A stretch of DNA of 60,000 nucleotides, taken from assembly GCF_032854445.1 (NCBI RefSeq), contig NC_088295.1:13071385-13131384 (forward strand). Direction: 5' to 3'. Both the position numbers and the translations under genes were made by a program. The DNA is from Liolophura sinensis. Its lineage: Eukaryota > Mollusca > Polyplacophora > Chitonida > Chitonidae. This document shows positions 21,206 through 34,224 of this stretch, in pieces. The notes under the pieces are model-generated. The model saw only the letters and a list, made by a program, of their open reading frames with translations. It had not been told where the DNA came from and did no database searches. How positions within the stretch are numbered: the stretch's first letter is position 1; each line of letters begins with the position of its first letter.

Positions 21206-24200
21206 AATCGGCATTGGGCATTGCTAATCAGGAAGCATATCTATCTAAACTGCATGTGCTGTGTGTTCTGAGGTAATCAATGAGAATATTGTAGAGGTGA
21301 GAGGCCAGTTTTGTACAGCGCGTGAAACATGCGTGCATGTGTGCACGAAATAATGTTACAGGCTTGATCCATATGTTGTTTACTGCATGAAACATGTAAT
21401 ATGCTCTTGTGTGTGAGATGTTATGTATAATTTGAGTAAATGTATAAATGTATTTATTTGTGATTGTTGTTATTGTGATTCACTTCTATGTCGTACAGCA
21501 TCCACGCCTGAACATTGATGTCACAAAAAGCCATGACTGTAGCTAAACCTGTCTATATGAACAATTTTTCACCTGTCGTTGGAAGAACAACTTAGAATGA
21601 TATGTTTTGTCTTGACCCTTCATTAACCTAAAGTGCCCTGTGTCCGGAGACTGGACAGCGCTCTCGTTGACCATCGAGATCTAGATGAAGTGGGTCGTTT
21701 TTTATCAATCCCATTTCTTTGCTGGTACCCGGGGGTGGTTGAATCGGTAAGGTACGCCCCAGGGCGGGAGGCCCACGCACTACAGACAAATCACTCCCCC
21801 TCCCCTTACCATGTATTGTCCGGAAAGAATTCGTCCAGCTACATTGACCACACGCTGGAACCAACAAAACCCCCTCAATGGATACAATGGCAGAAGAGCA
21901 ATTGTCGTCTTAGATTTCTATGAAAGGGTCCCTGTCCGAAAGTCCAGTGAAGGTCAGGTGACTTCGGCCAGTATTCCGGCCCTCCAGAAATCTCCCCGAT
22001 CTCTATGCTCACTAGTACAATGCGTTTACACAAAGTCCGGCTACCGACAACAAAACTTGGAAGCTTTAAGAGAGAGTCTCCTTTAGACGAATATAATCCG
22101 TATAAAATACCCCAGGCAAAGTGGATTTTCTCTCGTCAATTTCAGGTTTAACGGATTACACTTTCGAAAAAATAATTTAACCTTGGCATTGTTAGATTCT
22201 AGCGATGCAAAATGTGAAAATACTCCCAAAGAATGGCGATAAGTTTTTTCCCTGACACCTATCAGTCTGCCACATTTACAATGTCATTGTGTACACACAC
22301 CTGTGAATGGTACTCTGTGTTAGCCGAAAAAAATCGTTTATGGAATTTCTAAACCCTGCCTGATTCTTTTCGAGCTACACAGGAAAGGAAAAGCGCAGGA
22401 ACCGTTAGCAACCGTCATGAGAGTTAAAATCCAGTAAAAAGTGTGTATATGATTCTTGTATTGAGATCACCATTGTCGTCACTTTATTTGTTTGCCATAC
22501 ATGTCAAACCTATTACTCCCTAGCATCAATGACAAATGTAAAGATCTACACGTTACAACTGGGATCAAGGTTGACATAGTCCCAGGTTATACTGGCGTAG
22601 TTTAGTTCACACATTGATAGCGACAAATTGTGCGTACAGTGTGAGGCTAGTATTGCTGTGATTATGCGGACATAACGAGAGTGTAGTTGAAGTTTGTAAC
22701 CAAATAAGTTTACTAGTTTTGGAACTGTCTGAGATGCGTAAACCTCATTCTTTCCTCTGCACGGTTGAACGACTGACCCAAACACAGCCCGAATGTAACC
22801 GTCCCCATATATTGCAGTATGAAAACGCTAATTTCAGGATGCTCCCCTAATATGTTTTTCCGAATCTGAACAAAAATCAGGAACTTGCCAAAGGCATTTA
22901 TCTGGGCCTACAGAGCGTAGATTGGGAGCAGATGATGGGCTGATGTTGGATTGTCTAGCACAATGGGAACGAGTCACTGTGTCCTATCTCGTCCCATCAC
23001 AAACCACGGCCACGCGATCTGGACACACCTTTCGCGTGTAGACATGCAGTCACTGAGCTCCCTTTCTCTCTCCTTTCCCAGCTATAGTCAGTGAGCGTGC
23101 GCACTCAACCGAAACCAGGATTGAACTAGACTCTATAGTCAGGCTGCTAAATTATAAAATAATTATATTTCTGAATAATTTTTATGTATTTGATTCTATT
23201 TCACTTCATGCACGCCTCATTCTCATTTGGTTCATCGTTAATGTTCGAGTACCGGTGATGTATATAGTTTTCACTTCACAAACCTTATCAGCATGAGTTA
23301 CGACAGGTGAATAAGCTTGGCAAGGTTAAGCATTTTCAATGTACCCAAGCTAATGAAGCTATACACGCCTAACACAAGGTCATATATTTTATCTACTGTT
23401 GATCGTAATGATTTTCTCGTAAAAGTTACAATATACTGATGCATCGAGACGTCGTTTTGAATCGCATTCCCGTGGACAATTTGGGTACCAGTAAGGAAAA
23501 CCGTGTATGTGCGTAAGTCCACGTAAAATCTCCACTACTGTTAAAAAGGGCTATCGATCAGTCCACTAAGAAACCAATACGTCTTAAGCAGAACAAAGCA
23601 CTAATAGTAGCTAGGATATGTAATATATATGCCAGCTAATTAGACGCAAACTGTCAGCTGATATCTTAAGTATTTCCTTTATATATGTTCTAAATGTAGA
23701 CTCTATTCAGATATCATAAATTCAACTTCAGATATAACACAACTTCTGATTTAGTCATCATAACTTATGCTTTGCTATGTAACTATGTGGTAAGATATAA
23801 GTAAATAAGATAAGACAAAACAAAATAGCTAAAGTCAATAAACATTTTAATTCATTTTGTCAAAGAGCTTCCAGCAAACGTTCGACATTCAGAAAATATG
23901 GAATCCATTTAGGTCCATGGACATAGTCTTATTTACAATGGGCAATTGAATTGCTTGGTAATAATATATTTTACAAAATATAGTCTCTTATATACAATAT
24001 ATAAAATAATTTGCACTTTTTTATGCCATTGTATAACAGTTGAATTTAAAGTGATCAGTGTTAGTTACCCAGTGCATGAAATTGTTTTCAAAAAACTTTA
24101 ACGTGAACTTCATTTGAATTACGGAATACTACTTTGCCGACTATACAATGAGTTACCGGTATGACATACACAAAAGATATGTACACAATCTTACAAAGTC

Positions 24201-24467
24201 AAAGTTACAGAAATCAACCAACAAGTTTAGGAGATAATGTAAAATCTGAATTGTTCAGGACATCTGCGTGTACCTGAGAATCTCTGTCGTTTACTGTTTC
24301 CACTTGTACAAACTTAACGCAGCACACATGAGCGTTTGTAACCAATACGTACTTTGGAGTCCAGGAAAGTCTTTTTTCCTGATGGAGAAAGGCACGGTTC
24401 ATTATCTCGGATATATTAGAGGTCACTGGTCAAGAAATCACACATTCGCCGGTGGGTGGAGAATAGT
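21206..24467. other. intergenic 3' of neurogenin
   Basis: GC-richer island at about 21630-22090, another at 22940-23110, then AT-rich sequence up to the neurogenin stop codon. The neurogenin 3' UTR must lie in the right part. I see no AATAAA on the minus strand within about 600 nt of the stop, only variant hexamers such as ATTAAA near 23850, so the 3' end cannot be placed. Confidence 0.35.
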
Positions 24468-25307
24468 CTATACATAATACTCGTACACATATCCCTCTGA
24501 TGTGTCGGACATTTCCGTAGGACTGCTCGGTATTCCCATACCGTACGATTTCCAGTCATACTGAGGGTTAGAATGGGGAGGGTAATGCGTGGCTGGGAAC
24601 TGAGGGCTATAGCAGGTCTGGTACGGAGACCCCACATTGTCTGGTTGAAATGTCTCTATCCGGGAACTGACTGGGTCTGGTAAGTGTGCGGGCTGGTACC
24701 CCGAAACAGATACTGGAGACTGGCCTTCCAGAGGAGAAAATGTCGGAATATTCGAGTTGGGAAGAGTTGGTACTCTGGGTGCTTCCGGAGATGGTGTGTT
24801 GGTCGGTAAACTGTCCACAAGTTTGAGCATTTCTGACAAGGCCCAGATGTAGTTATTGGCACACCTAAGTGTTTCGATCTTCGTCAGTTTGGTGTCTTCT
24901 GGGTATGACGGTAGAACTTCACGCAACGTTTCCAGGGCTGAATTCAAACTGTGCATGCGGCTTCGCTCCCGGTCATTGGCTTTCAAACGGCGGGTTTTCT
25001 TCAGTTTCTTCACCAGCTCCGGGTTCTTTTGCTTTGCCCTGGATTTGCTGTAGCGTTTCTTCTTGGTTGGTTCGGCTGCTGATGATGAGGAGGAAGTGTT
25101 CGTTGACATGGCCATATTAGGGGAGGACACGGGCGACTCAGAGACCAACTCCGACAAACTTGTCTTCTGGCTTTGTGAATTATGAACTTCTGCAGTCGAA
25201 GAGTCGGACAAACTCTCAAGGAAGATCTCAGGTGACATGATGCTGCTGTGCGGACTGTCAGTTAAGGGGTAAGAGGAGTCGCAGGTGAGGTGTGGTAAAA
25301 TATCCAT
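24468..25307 (-). CDS. ngn: neurogenin-type bHLH transcription factor, single exon
   Basis: An intronless 279-residue nuclear DNA-binding protein. The bHLH domain spans about residues 103-165: basic region [14 protein letters not shown], helix 1 [14 protein letters not shown], loop [10 protein letters not shown], helix 2 [27 protein letters not shown] with [11 protein letters not shown] and NYIWAL is the neurogenin signature rather than NeuroD or Atonal. The family heterodimerises with E proteins on CANNTG sites and promotes neuronal fate. A lysine-rich stretch ([13 protein letters not shown], about 82-94) is a likely nuclear signal. The N-terminus is Ser-rich and acidic, and the C-terminus is Pro/Ser/Tyr-rich, ending EGYVYEYYV. 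The start is the ATG at 25307 (context CAGTGATGG). The frame opens 10 codons further upstream at a GTG, which is not a likely eukaryotic start. Oddities are Ser116 where Asn is usual, and Cys149 where Phe is usual in helix 2. Confidence 0.96.
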   Translation of the reverse strand: MDILPHLTCDSSYPLTDSPHSSIMSPEIFLESLSDSSTAEVHNSQSQKTSLSELVSESPVSSPNMAMSTNTSSSSSAAEPTKKKRYSKSRAKQKNPELVKKLKKTRRLKANDRERSRMHSLNSALETLREVLPSYPEDTKLTKIETLRCANNYIWALSEMLKLVDSLPTNTPSPEAPRVPTLPNSNIPTFSPLEGQSPVSVSGYQPAHLPDPVSSRIETFQPDNVGSPYQTCYSPQFPATHYPPHSNPQYDWKSYGMGIPSSPTEMSDTSEGYVYEYYV

Positions 25308-25380
25308 CACTGGGGGTCGAAGTTCTGATGTTCGCACTGTGACTGCAACGAGCTACTCTGGTGACATTCTCACCTCGCCG

Positions 25381-25389
25381 CTATTTATA
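25381..25389 (-). promoter_or_regulatory. TATA box of the neurogenin gene
   Basis: TATAAATAG on the minus strand, about 75-80 nt before the ATG at 25307. Transcription would be expected to start near 25355-25360, giving a 5' leader of about 50 nt. An ATG at 25365-25367 (four codons, then TAG) would lie just upstream of that start. Confidence 0.65.
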
Positions 25390-25518
25390 CATGCACGCCC
25401 TAGCACCGCCTTCGGGGGTGGAGGTGGGGGGAGGCATTGGCAGCCCCTCAGCCAACAATAGTCCTGTCCCCTCAATGGGTACCCGTAATGATACAATGGC
25501 ATTAAGGACTGATCGCCG

Positions 25519-25523
25519 ATTGG
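25519..25523 (-). promoter_or_regulatory. possible CCAAT box of the neurogenin promoter
   Basis: CCAAT on the minus strand (ATCCAATCGG context), about 130 nt upstream of the TATA box. The motif is short, so this is supported only by its position. Confidence 0.3.
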
Positions 25524-25599
25524 ATATCTCCGGTCCATCGATCTTAGGGCGATCGGAAGTAAGCACGGGCTAAAGTGAAATCAGTGTATAGGATTAGGT

Positions 25600-28500
25600 G
25601 ATGGTCGCGCGCCGGATGACAGCCGAGCGGATAATGTAATCAGGGGAGTCCCCACAGGGCTTCACAAAACACTACTTGATTATGTTAACGCACGCCCCCA
25701 GCGGGATACTGCTATAGTTACTTACTAAGACAAGTGGTCCCTAGACAATGTCTGCCAATTAAGTCTCAGCAGAAAACGCCGCTAATTTAGTAACTTGGCT
25801 GAAGTGGTCAACGTCTAAGAGACAACTTACGGGCAGGTGTTAAGCCAGCGTTAGCCTTAATAGCCAAACATTAATCCAAAAAAAAATTGTATGAGTTTAA
25901 AGTTTGACAAAAAGATATTTACAAATCTGCAATGTTTTTCTTATATTAAAAACTCTTGATGAAATAATAAGAGTACGTTTTGGGAAATATGAGAGGTTGG
26001 GAATCTGTGGACTTTGTCTAAAGCCGGTCGGCGGGATCGCGTGGTCGAGAGCGAGCCGCACGCGAGCTTTCTTTGCGCATCTACCTGCCGTGATCTCAGA
26101 GACAAGACCCAGTAAAGACTGTGCACCCCTGAGCCTGCAATGCAAGTCGGGCAGAAGTAGTTAGTAAGACTTTGCCTTAAAGCCTTTCTTCTCAAACACA
26201 CCACCATATATTGCTGTATTTGTAAGGTGCATTATTTCATATGTATAAATATTTTTATCAGCTGTATGCCTTTGATAAATCACAGCCAGTTATACTGATA
26301 AAAACAAATAAATAAACAAATGTCACAAACAAACTTTGTGACATATAGGTACACTAACCATTCCAAAATGACCTAGAATGTTGTGAACAAGAATGTAGAT
26401 ATGTTTGATAACGAAAACAGAAGACAATAATATTCTTTGTACTTTAATCGTATGTCTGTGATAGCTGGCTCCACGAGGTGATCAAGTATTCTACAATGCT
26501 GCCTTTAGGGTCACACGAACTGTGGGTGGGTCGTGGGTTGGGGTAGGGTCAGGGCCTCACCTACACTACACACAGGTTATATCATATAGCAGTCAGAGCT
26601 CCACACACTTAACAGCATCCCAGGCATGAATATAGTATTTTGTAAAGTTAAATACTATTTATTACGATATGCAAACACCCTTTAATGGCAGAGACTGAAT
26701 AGACAGGCGCGCTGAATCAAGCAAAAACCCCGGAGAGATGGAACAGCGTATGGATAGGCACCTTGCACTCAGCCTGTCGAGCTGGCCCTTTGTTCACCTG
26801 CGCATGCGTCAATATCCTGTAGCGCGCGGAGTTTGAAACTTTTTCTCTAAGTTCTGGGGAGAGTAATAGGCAGCGCGTTAACTCGTTTTGCGTGTAATTT
26901 CCAGTGATTAAAACCTTGTTCTTTAGTTAAGTAGCTCCCAAATGAATGCTTCAATAAACTATCGAGCAACTGGTCGTGTTTTATTGACTTTTCTTGCCTA
27001 ATAAAACGTCTGCTGGTCCCGTTGTGAAGGGTAACAAACGTGGAAGGGCTGGCGGGGATGTGAAGCCTTCACCTGGTAGTGGCCCCGGTCACCAGTAACC
27101 ACCCTTCTTTCATGTCTATTAAATTCTAGACTTAATTGGCGCTACTTTAGATGCATTAATCATTGATTTGGCGGTCTGTTGGCGTCCTCGCAATCTCACC
27201 TGCCGACCATATTCTACCGTTATTGTTCTTGGGGCGCGTGGCTTACACAAAATTGTTAAACCACGATAATTTTACCATGGAGGCCTTCAGAAAGTGCAGC
27301 ATGCTTATTTACAATTCATTGCCAAAATGACTGCGATAAAAATCAAGTTGTTAGTGAGCGTAATATGAATCACGTGGCAGCCTTCAGTACTGGCGTGTTT
27401 GGCTGCCATGTCCTTTGACGCTCGCACTTTCCCTCCGTTTGTTTTGTAACCCTGGAATTTTGCCGGCCAATGATATGGAGTGTTTCCCGCTGTTTGGCCG
27501 TGTTTATTTTTTCTGCGTATGTCTTACATCTGTCTTACAGCCGGAGAAAGCAGCCTTGGGTTAAAACAACTCCTACAAAAAGCAGGCAGTAAAGTTCATC
27601 AGTCCGTGGCATACAGGCCACGCGCATGGTGGCCAGTATTTGCTTTCATTAACCAGTCTTCATTTTTAAACAATGAATTCCCCCCGATTTATGGCCCAGA
27701 ATCACATTTATTTGATAAAAAGCACGTCACTGAATAAGATATCTGCCATATGCCATTATTGGAAAACCCAGAATTGAAAAGAGGCCCCAATCAATCTTTT
27801 TTTGTAAAAGCAGTTTTAAAAGTTTTGATTGTCAAAACATGGGACTGCCTCTGAAGGCAGATTTACCGTTAAAAAAGGTCTCCAGAGCGAAAAAGAAAAC
27901 AAGTGGTATCAATTAAGTGGCTGGTGGAAACTGTGGTGGTAAGTGGGATTGTGGGAGGCTGTAGTGGCTTGCTGATGGACCGACAGCTGACTGGGGAAGG
28001 GCTGGCAAAAAGGGACGACCAGAATCAGCTGCAGGAAAACCTCCTGAGAGTGCGACCAGATTTCCAGCTTTCCTTATCAGCTAGTCCCCTCCCCTACACC
28101 AGGGCACCTGTCTGCGGACGAAACTGTTGCTTAATGACACAGAGAAACTACTTTACAGCCCTTTGAATCAGCCGGCCGACAGCTAAAACAATCTCGTAAA
28201 TTATGACAAAAGTTTCAAGAACAAGCTATACAAGCGAACTCAGAAACAAGCTGGCATGCTTTATGTTAGGGGATTCAGTTTCATTGCTTAATGTCAGCTT
28301 TTTTAGCTCCAAACATTAGAACACATTATACATTCAGATCTGTCAACTTCCAGGTTATTCCTGTTGCCCATAGGCCATACCAGCTATGTGAACTCTCTGA
28401 CATGGCAAACTTCGCTCTTGAACTGCGAAGGTCTTATTTCAAACTGGATTTGCCCAAGTCACAAAATCCTTTCTGCTATTCAGACACCCATCTATCTCTC

Positions 28501-29877
28501 AGTTCTGTTCTCAAGTGCTGACCAGGGCAATAGACCCAGTTCGTCATGCTTTCTTGGCTAATATTACTATCAATTTAGTCAACAGTATATAGACTAAATA
28601 ACATTAACGAATTCCAAATCTACCTGTGTTTTTACTTTGATTATAGATACAATATTTACTTGAAATATGAAGGATAAAAAGTTTTAGAATCATAACTCAG
28701 TTTTTCCTCTAACAGTTTTATATTATTGTTTCTTTGGGGGTTTTTTTCTTCATGTATTAAGCTTATCGTATCATCACAAATAATGATATGATATCCACTC
28801 CCCGTTATCCAAATGATGGTGAGTTGTCTCCCCTTTCTAGTTAACCTATAGCCGTTCCAAGTCGATGTCGTAGAGAATGATATCGCAGAATAATCCTTTC
28901 TGATTTATATATTCACTGCGCGAGACTGCAGTGAAAATGGCTTTGCTCCAAATAAATGTAAGCGCATAAATATTAAATTTCACTGTGATAAGGTTAACTC
29001 TGTCCTGTTACGTTGTATATGACGTAATGCTATAAAACAAGGATACTGCTTTCAACCGAAAATGTTTTAACACTTAACACATGTTGTGGTGCTTGTCCAC
29101 TGGTGGTAAATTTTGGTTTGTAGACAGTGAGAAGTTTAAATCCAGTACTTTACCCTAAGTTCAGATTTTGCGTGTGTAACCAAAGAGATTGCCCTTGCCT
29201 TAGCGCTGATTGATACACAGTCACCTTAACGTCATTTGTTTATACGTGGCACTCAGTACAGGCCATTTATAGACACTGCTGTGAACAGATACTTAGCTTA
29301 TAGTACAAAACTCCGTTAATAATGGGAATACTCAGGGATACGGACCGCTCAGACTACTGGCCAATAACTGGCCGTTAAAGATTTGTGCGCTATGGACCTA
29401 ACTAAGATGAAGAGGACAGGCTTTGTTATAGACTGGGTCAGATTCAGGTTAAAACGCAATTAATGAAAAAGTATGAAAAAAGTACTGATCGGTAGCAGTT
29501 TACAATCACCAGTGTCAAGATCATAAAAAGTATTTAGCCTATGTATAGGCCGTTGGTTTTTATGCGCCATTTTCCCGCTGAATGACGGTGAAGTGTGAAT
29601 GAATGATGGTGGAAGCAGAGGCCCATGTACATAAACACCCACATTGCCCGCGCGTGCTCTAGGGTATAACTTCAACTGCTCTTTTTACTATCAATGAAAC
29701 TAACAACACCCACCGAGCCGAGAATGTCGTTTCACCACTATAAGCTATAGAAAAATATTACAGGTAATTTTTAACAAATGGAATGAAACAGAATTCCCTG
29801 ACTTGATGTTGCCATATTTGTAGCCACTACCTGAGGTTATCTTTGACTTTGAGTCGGGTTAGAAGTGAAAAAGACCC
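25600..29877. other. neurogenin upstream region, no other gene recognised
   Basis: GC-richer blocks alternate with AT-rich sequence (25600-25850, 26000-26170, 26690-27480 and 27900-28140). Frames of 76-87 codons (25904-26164, 27480-27737, 27903-28166) have no recognisable domain. The region at 26787-26808 holds a dense SOX / E-box / NRF1 motif string. It probably contains neurogenin control elements, but this is inference from position. Confidence 0.4.
26787..26808. promoter_or_regulatory. candidate enhancer core: SOX, E-box and NRF1-like motifs abutting
   Basis: CCTTTGTTC (SOX consensus, 26787-26795) runs into CACCTG (E-box, 26795-26800), which overlaps TGCGCATGCG (NRF1-type palindrome, 26799-26808). 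It lies about 1.5 kb upstream of the neurogenin ATG. The individual motifs are common; their tight packing is the only support. Confidence 0.3.
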
Positions 29878-30945
29878 TGTGAGTGGTGAGCTGGGTGATA
29901 AGTGACATGGATAAGGTGAGTGATGGTATGGATCAGGTGGGTTGTGGGATGGATCCGGTGAGTGGTGAGATGGATCAGGTGAGTGGTGAGACGGAGCAGG
30001 TGAGTGGTGAGATGGATCAGGCGAGTTTGGAGATTGATCAGGCCAGTGATATGAGAGGGATCCGGCGAGTGGTGAGACGGAGCAGGCGTGTGATGAGATG
30101 GATCAGGCCAGTGATATGAGGGGGATCGGGCCAGAGAAATGAGAGCGATCAGGTGTGTGATAAGATGGATCAGGCGTGTGGTGAGATGGATCAGGCGAGT
30201 TTTGAGATCAATCTGGCCAGAGGTATGAACGGGATCAGGAGAATGATGAAATATGGTGAGGGGTGAGATGGGCCAGGTGAGGTGTGTGTGGGGATCAGAC
30301 TTGTAGAGAGACAGATCAGGTGGATGGTGAGATGGATCGAGCGAGCTGTGAGATGGATCAGGCGAGTAGTGAAATGGATCAGGTTGGTTGTGAGAGGGAT
30401 CAGGTCAGTGATGAGATAGATTATGCGAATGGTGAGATGGATCAGACCAGCGATGAGAGGGATCAGGAGAGTGTCGAGGGATCAGGCGAGTGGCGAAGGA
30501 GAAGACGACTGGTAAGATGGATCAGGCGAGTGACATAGGAGAAGACGAGTAGTGAGATGGATCAGGCCAGTGATGAGAGGGATCAGGAGAGTGTGAAGGG
30601 ACCAGGCGAATGGCGAAGGAGAAGACGAGTGGTGAGATGAATCAGGTGAGTGATGAGATGGATCAGATGAGTGGTGAGATGGATCAGGTGAGTGGTGAGA
30701 TGGATCAGGTGAGTGGTGAGATGGGTCAGGCGAATGGTAAGATGGATCAGATGAGTAGCCACATGGAACAGGTGAGTGGTGAGAGAGATCAGCGGAGTAG
30801 GGAAATGGATCAGGTGAGCGGTGAGATGGATCAGGTGAGTGGGGACATGGAACAGGCGAGTGGTGAGAGAGATTAAAGGAGTAGAGGGGTAGGTCACGTG
30901 AGTGGTGAGGTGGAATCTGACAAGTGGTAAGAGGATCAGGCGAGT
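29878..30945 (+). repeat. 21-bp minisatellite (unit about GATGGATCAGGTGAGTGGTGA)
   Basis: About 50 degenerate copies of a 21-bp unit, with a higher-order period of about 120 bp visible at 30436 and 30556. Because 21 is a multiple of three, several frames stay open: MDQVSGE repeats on the plus strand, HLTTHLI and SPDPSHH repeats on the minus strand. Frames break repeatedly by indels, and there is no start or splice context, so I do not call a protein. Many units contain CAGGTGAGT, a near-ideal 5' splice-site sequence. Confidence 0.93.
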
Positions 30946-30959
30946 GGTTTTGCTTCATT

Positions 30960-33900
30960 CTGTTTGATTTATCCAATCAAAAGGGCGCTTAAAAGTTTTT
31001 ATGGAGTTTTATTAATTTCTTATCGGAAAAACATAAGTGTAATCATCAAAAGGATCATTTTTGAGGTCTTTATGAACTTACGAATGCGCATTTAGACCAA
31101 CCTTAGGTGAAATAAATGTACGGTTGTATTTTTCACAGTGAATACTGATACAGATGTAGTATTATGTTTGTGTGTATGTTCGAGTTGGACGTTATGAATG
31201 TAACAGTTAGCAACTATAAAAAGTCGATGACGTCACTGTGCTTCAGCTTGTTCATTATTGTCCAAAAAACCTACCACAAACACCCAATCTCCATATTCGT
31301 TTTATTCATTTTGCATTTTTATAATAGAATTATTCTTTAAAAAAATCATAAAGACGATGTTTGGAATCATCACTATATGGCCTATTAAATTTATTTATTT
31401 ATTTGAAGCCCAGGGGAAACCCAAGACCGCCTATTAAATGATGAGTACTTTATTTAAAGACGGTACATTCTTTTAGGATTTGGTATACAATATGTCTGTT
31501 TGCAATAAGGAAGATATTCAAGGTGTAAAGATTCCGATGACAAAGGTTAAACGTTAAATGTGTAGACTGTTCATGCAAAAAATAAATAAATGAATAAATA
31601 GAAGAACAGAAAAAATGTCAGATAAGGATCTTCATATAGGGCTTTATCAGTCAGCTGAAATCTACACCGGGTCTACCTAGACACAATTTTGAGACGATGT
31701 ATTTACCGCTAATTAAACTGTTATGAATTAAATATTCATTTGCGTTTGTATAAGCTCAGTTTATTATTGTTATCCGATATTTGTTCTGACCGCTGCAGAT
31801 TGATCGGTATGTGTGAACAGAAAGTGTAACGTTATTCTGTTCAGTGGTGGAATAAATATCACTGATAGCTTAAGACAACACACATATTTAAAGACAGCTC
31901 TTTAAAGCAATTAGGGGCACGCTGATTAACACGGTTAAGTTTGTGATAAGACCTTGGTCATTGTTCTGGGGCGTCATTTAGACGACTGTCTCTGTCCAGT
32001 TGAGGACAAATTGACCAACACATCTGTTACAGTATCCCCAGCTCATTACTCGCAATACAGTTGTCTAATTAGCTAGTCTATTTATTTACAGGTGCAAACG
32101 CAACGTCTAGCGGCCCCTTTGATGTTGTAATTAATCCCCGTAAGATCAGATATAGGCTACCCAAGTGTCACGGTTATGAAATTCATAGATGCGTACATAT
32201 CAACAAAGATTTTAAATGAAGAAAAACTCTGCTATTTGTTTTAATGCATTTTGTGATTCTGACACGTTAAGCAATATAGGCATGTAGGTGCAGCAAGTTT
32301 TGGCTCACCTTTAACCGTCACTACGTAGAAGGAGCAAACTTAGCTATGAATAAGTCATCTGTCAAAAGACTGGTGGAACACCTGATATGAATAATCTTCT
32401 AAAACGCATTGGTATATTATTATTTATTTATCTGAGTTGTGTAAGCTGATTTGTGTCAACACTGATATGCGAATCGCTGCTTTGTTTCAGGGCTGGCTGT
32501 GGGGATGGCCAGTGTGTCGGCAGTGATTGGAGACTTGTTATTAGCCTGGCCACTGACATTAATAGGTTAATTAGTGACGACATGCCAGCCAGCTGACACG
32601 GCTGAGTCACACGTGTAGGCCATGTAAGATATATCCAGTTACATGTAATCCTTGACACTTACATTGTATGTCAGATTTATCTACCACACTTACCTGTTAT
32701 AATCACAATACCTGTGTCCTGATAATATCAACGTAAATCAGTCTTATTGCCGGCTGACGGCAGAAGTTCGGGATAGGCTGGGTGTCAAAAAACATTACCA
32801 CCTTACCTCTCAAGGCTAGGTGGCAGACTTCGACACCAAATGGATAACACGGGGCAATTTAATTACAGCTTTGATTTTGAATATTGCCTGACTTCCAACA
32901 AACCGTAACAAGCACGATATTAACAATGGATTAACAATAGGATATAATATTCGAGCGAATAGTAACACTAGTCGTATACTCTTTTCTGTTCTTTTAATGC
33001 CGACTTTGTAAGAAAATCTTACTTGTGAGCTTCTTCGTAACCTTTAAAAGTATCCCCAGAAAACATTTAATGTGCATTGCAATGGTAAAAATGCATGGCT
33101 AAGATTTATCTCTGCATCATCTTTGGAAGTCCTCTTAGATGGGGTATTAGATGGGAAATTGGTCAAAATTTCCAACGAGCAGACTTGGGCCTTTAATGTG
33201 CGCATGTGTGTTTTAGGAATTGTTCTTTTTCATTTCCAAAGCCGATTCCCAATCTATTCCCATGCAGTTATATTGCCATTTTCTCCAGGCACATTTCAAT
33301 AACTACGGTGAGGTTCATATACACATCGACCTGTTCTATGTTCAATGTGATAGGCGATGAAAATTTTGTTCTCCGGTTACAATTTTGGTTTTAAGTTATA
33401 GCTGTACAAGTAGGATGCATTTCTTTCATCCATATACACAATATGAATGGTCATTCACTGGTATGCCCTTTATGGATATTAGTCTGTGATACGTATAACA
33501 TTCGTCATGCATAACGAACGCTCCAGAACGGTAATCGCAAGACCAATTTTCAAAACAACGTTCAGCACAAAACATCAAAGAAGAAAAAAGCTATAAATCT
33601 AAACCGTAATGAACATCCCGAGTCATTAAGCGCGAGACAAAAACAACAAAAAAGTATAAGAAATTCTATATGAAATCAGAAATTAGGACGGATTTATGCA
33701 AAGAGGATCGATTAACAATTTTCAGTGGCGATGGAAAAAGGCATGGAATGTGCTATAGGCGAATGAATTAACTGACTTAGCGGATTAACGTGGCGAATAC
33801 AATTCAACATAAGACACAATTATGGTCAGATCCTGAACACTCCCTCCATTTTTTTTACTTACGCGAGAGCGAAAACATTTGATTTTTTTTTTCAGTAATA

Positions 33901-34145
33901 ATTTGTAACCTTGACTGAAGACATCATAACAGAATTATGCAAAGAAATGCGACCAACAGCTTTAGTGAAGTCCGAAAGACGCAAAGAATGATGAACAGTT
34001 GTAAATTTAACAAGTGCATGTGCTGTGTCCAGTTGTATGATCCTTTACTAAGTTATAGATCAAATGCGTCTTATTTGCACTTTGACTGCAACTATCCCAG
34101 TATATATCCTATATATCTAACTTTTTTTTTATTTTATTCAACCAG
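30960..34145. other. intergenic, AT-rich, no gene recognised
   Basis: Mostly AT-rich. A small SINE-like scrap (AGCCCAGGGGAAACCCAAGA) sits near 31408-31427. GC-richer sequence lies around 31900-32140 and 32480-32880. Open frames of 62-76 codons are unrecognised. Confidence 0.35.
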
Positions 34146-34224
34146 ATGCAGATAAAGCCTTGGCACAAGTCTGCACGGGTAAAACGGAATTAGACACAGT
34201 TCTGAAGCAGCTGTATCATAAAAG
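34146..34224 (+). other. weak candidate exon of an unknown gene
   Basis: A strong acceptor (a long T run then TTATTCAACCAG) precedes 79 nt that stay open in one frame, reading ADKALAQVCTGKTELDTVLK then QLYHK, up to AAAAG|GTCAGA. The frame stays open past the donor to about 34330. The translation looks helical and protein-like, but I recognise no family, and no partner exon was found on either side. Confidence 0.18.

Noticed and set aside
24656-25219. Several open frames on both strands overlapping neurogenin.
   Set aside because: Shadow frames of the neurogenin coding sequence; only the bHLH frame has a domain.
25308-25337. Extension of neurogenin by ten codons to a frame start at 25337.
   Set aside because: That codon is GTG, not ATG. 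The in-frame ATG at 25307 has a good context and follows the TATA box at a sensible distance.
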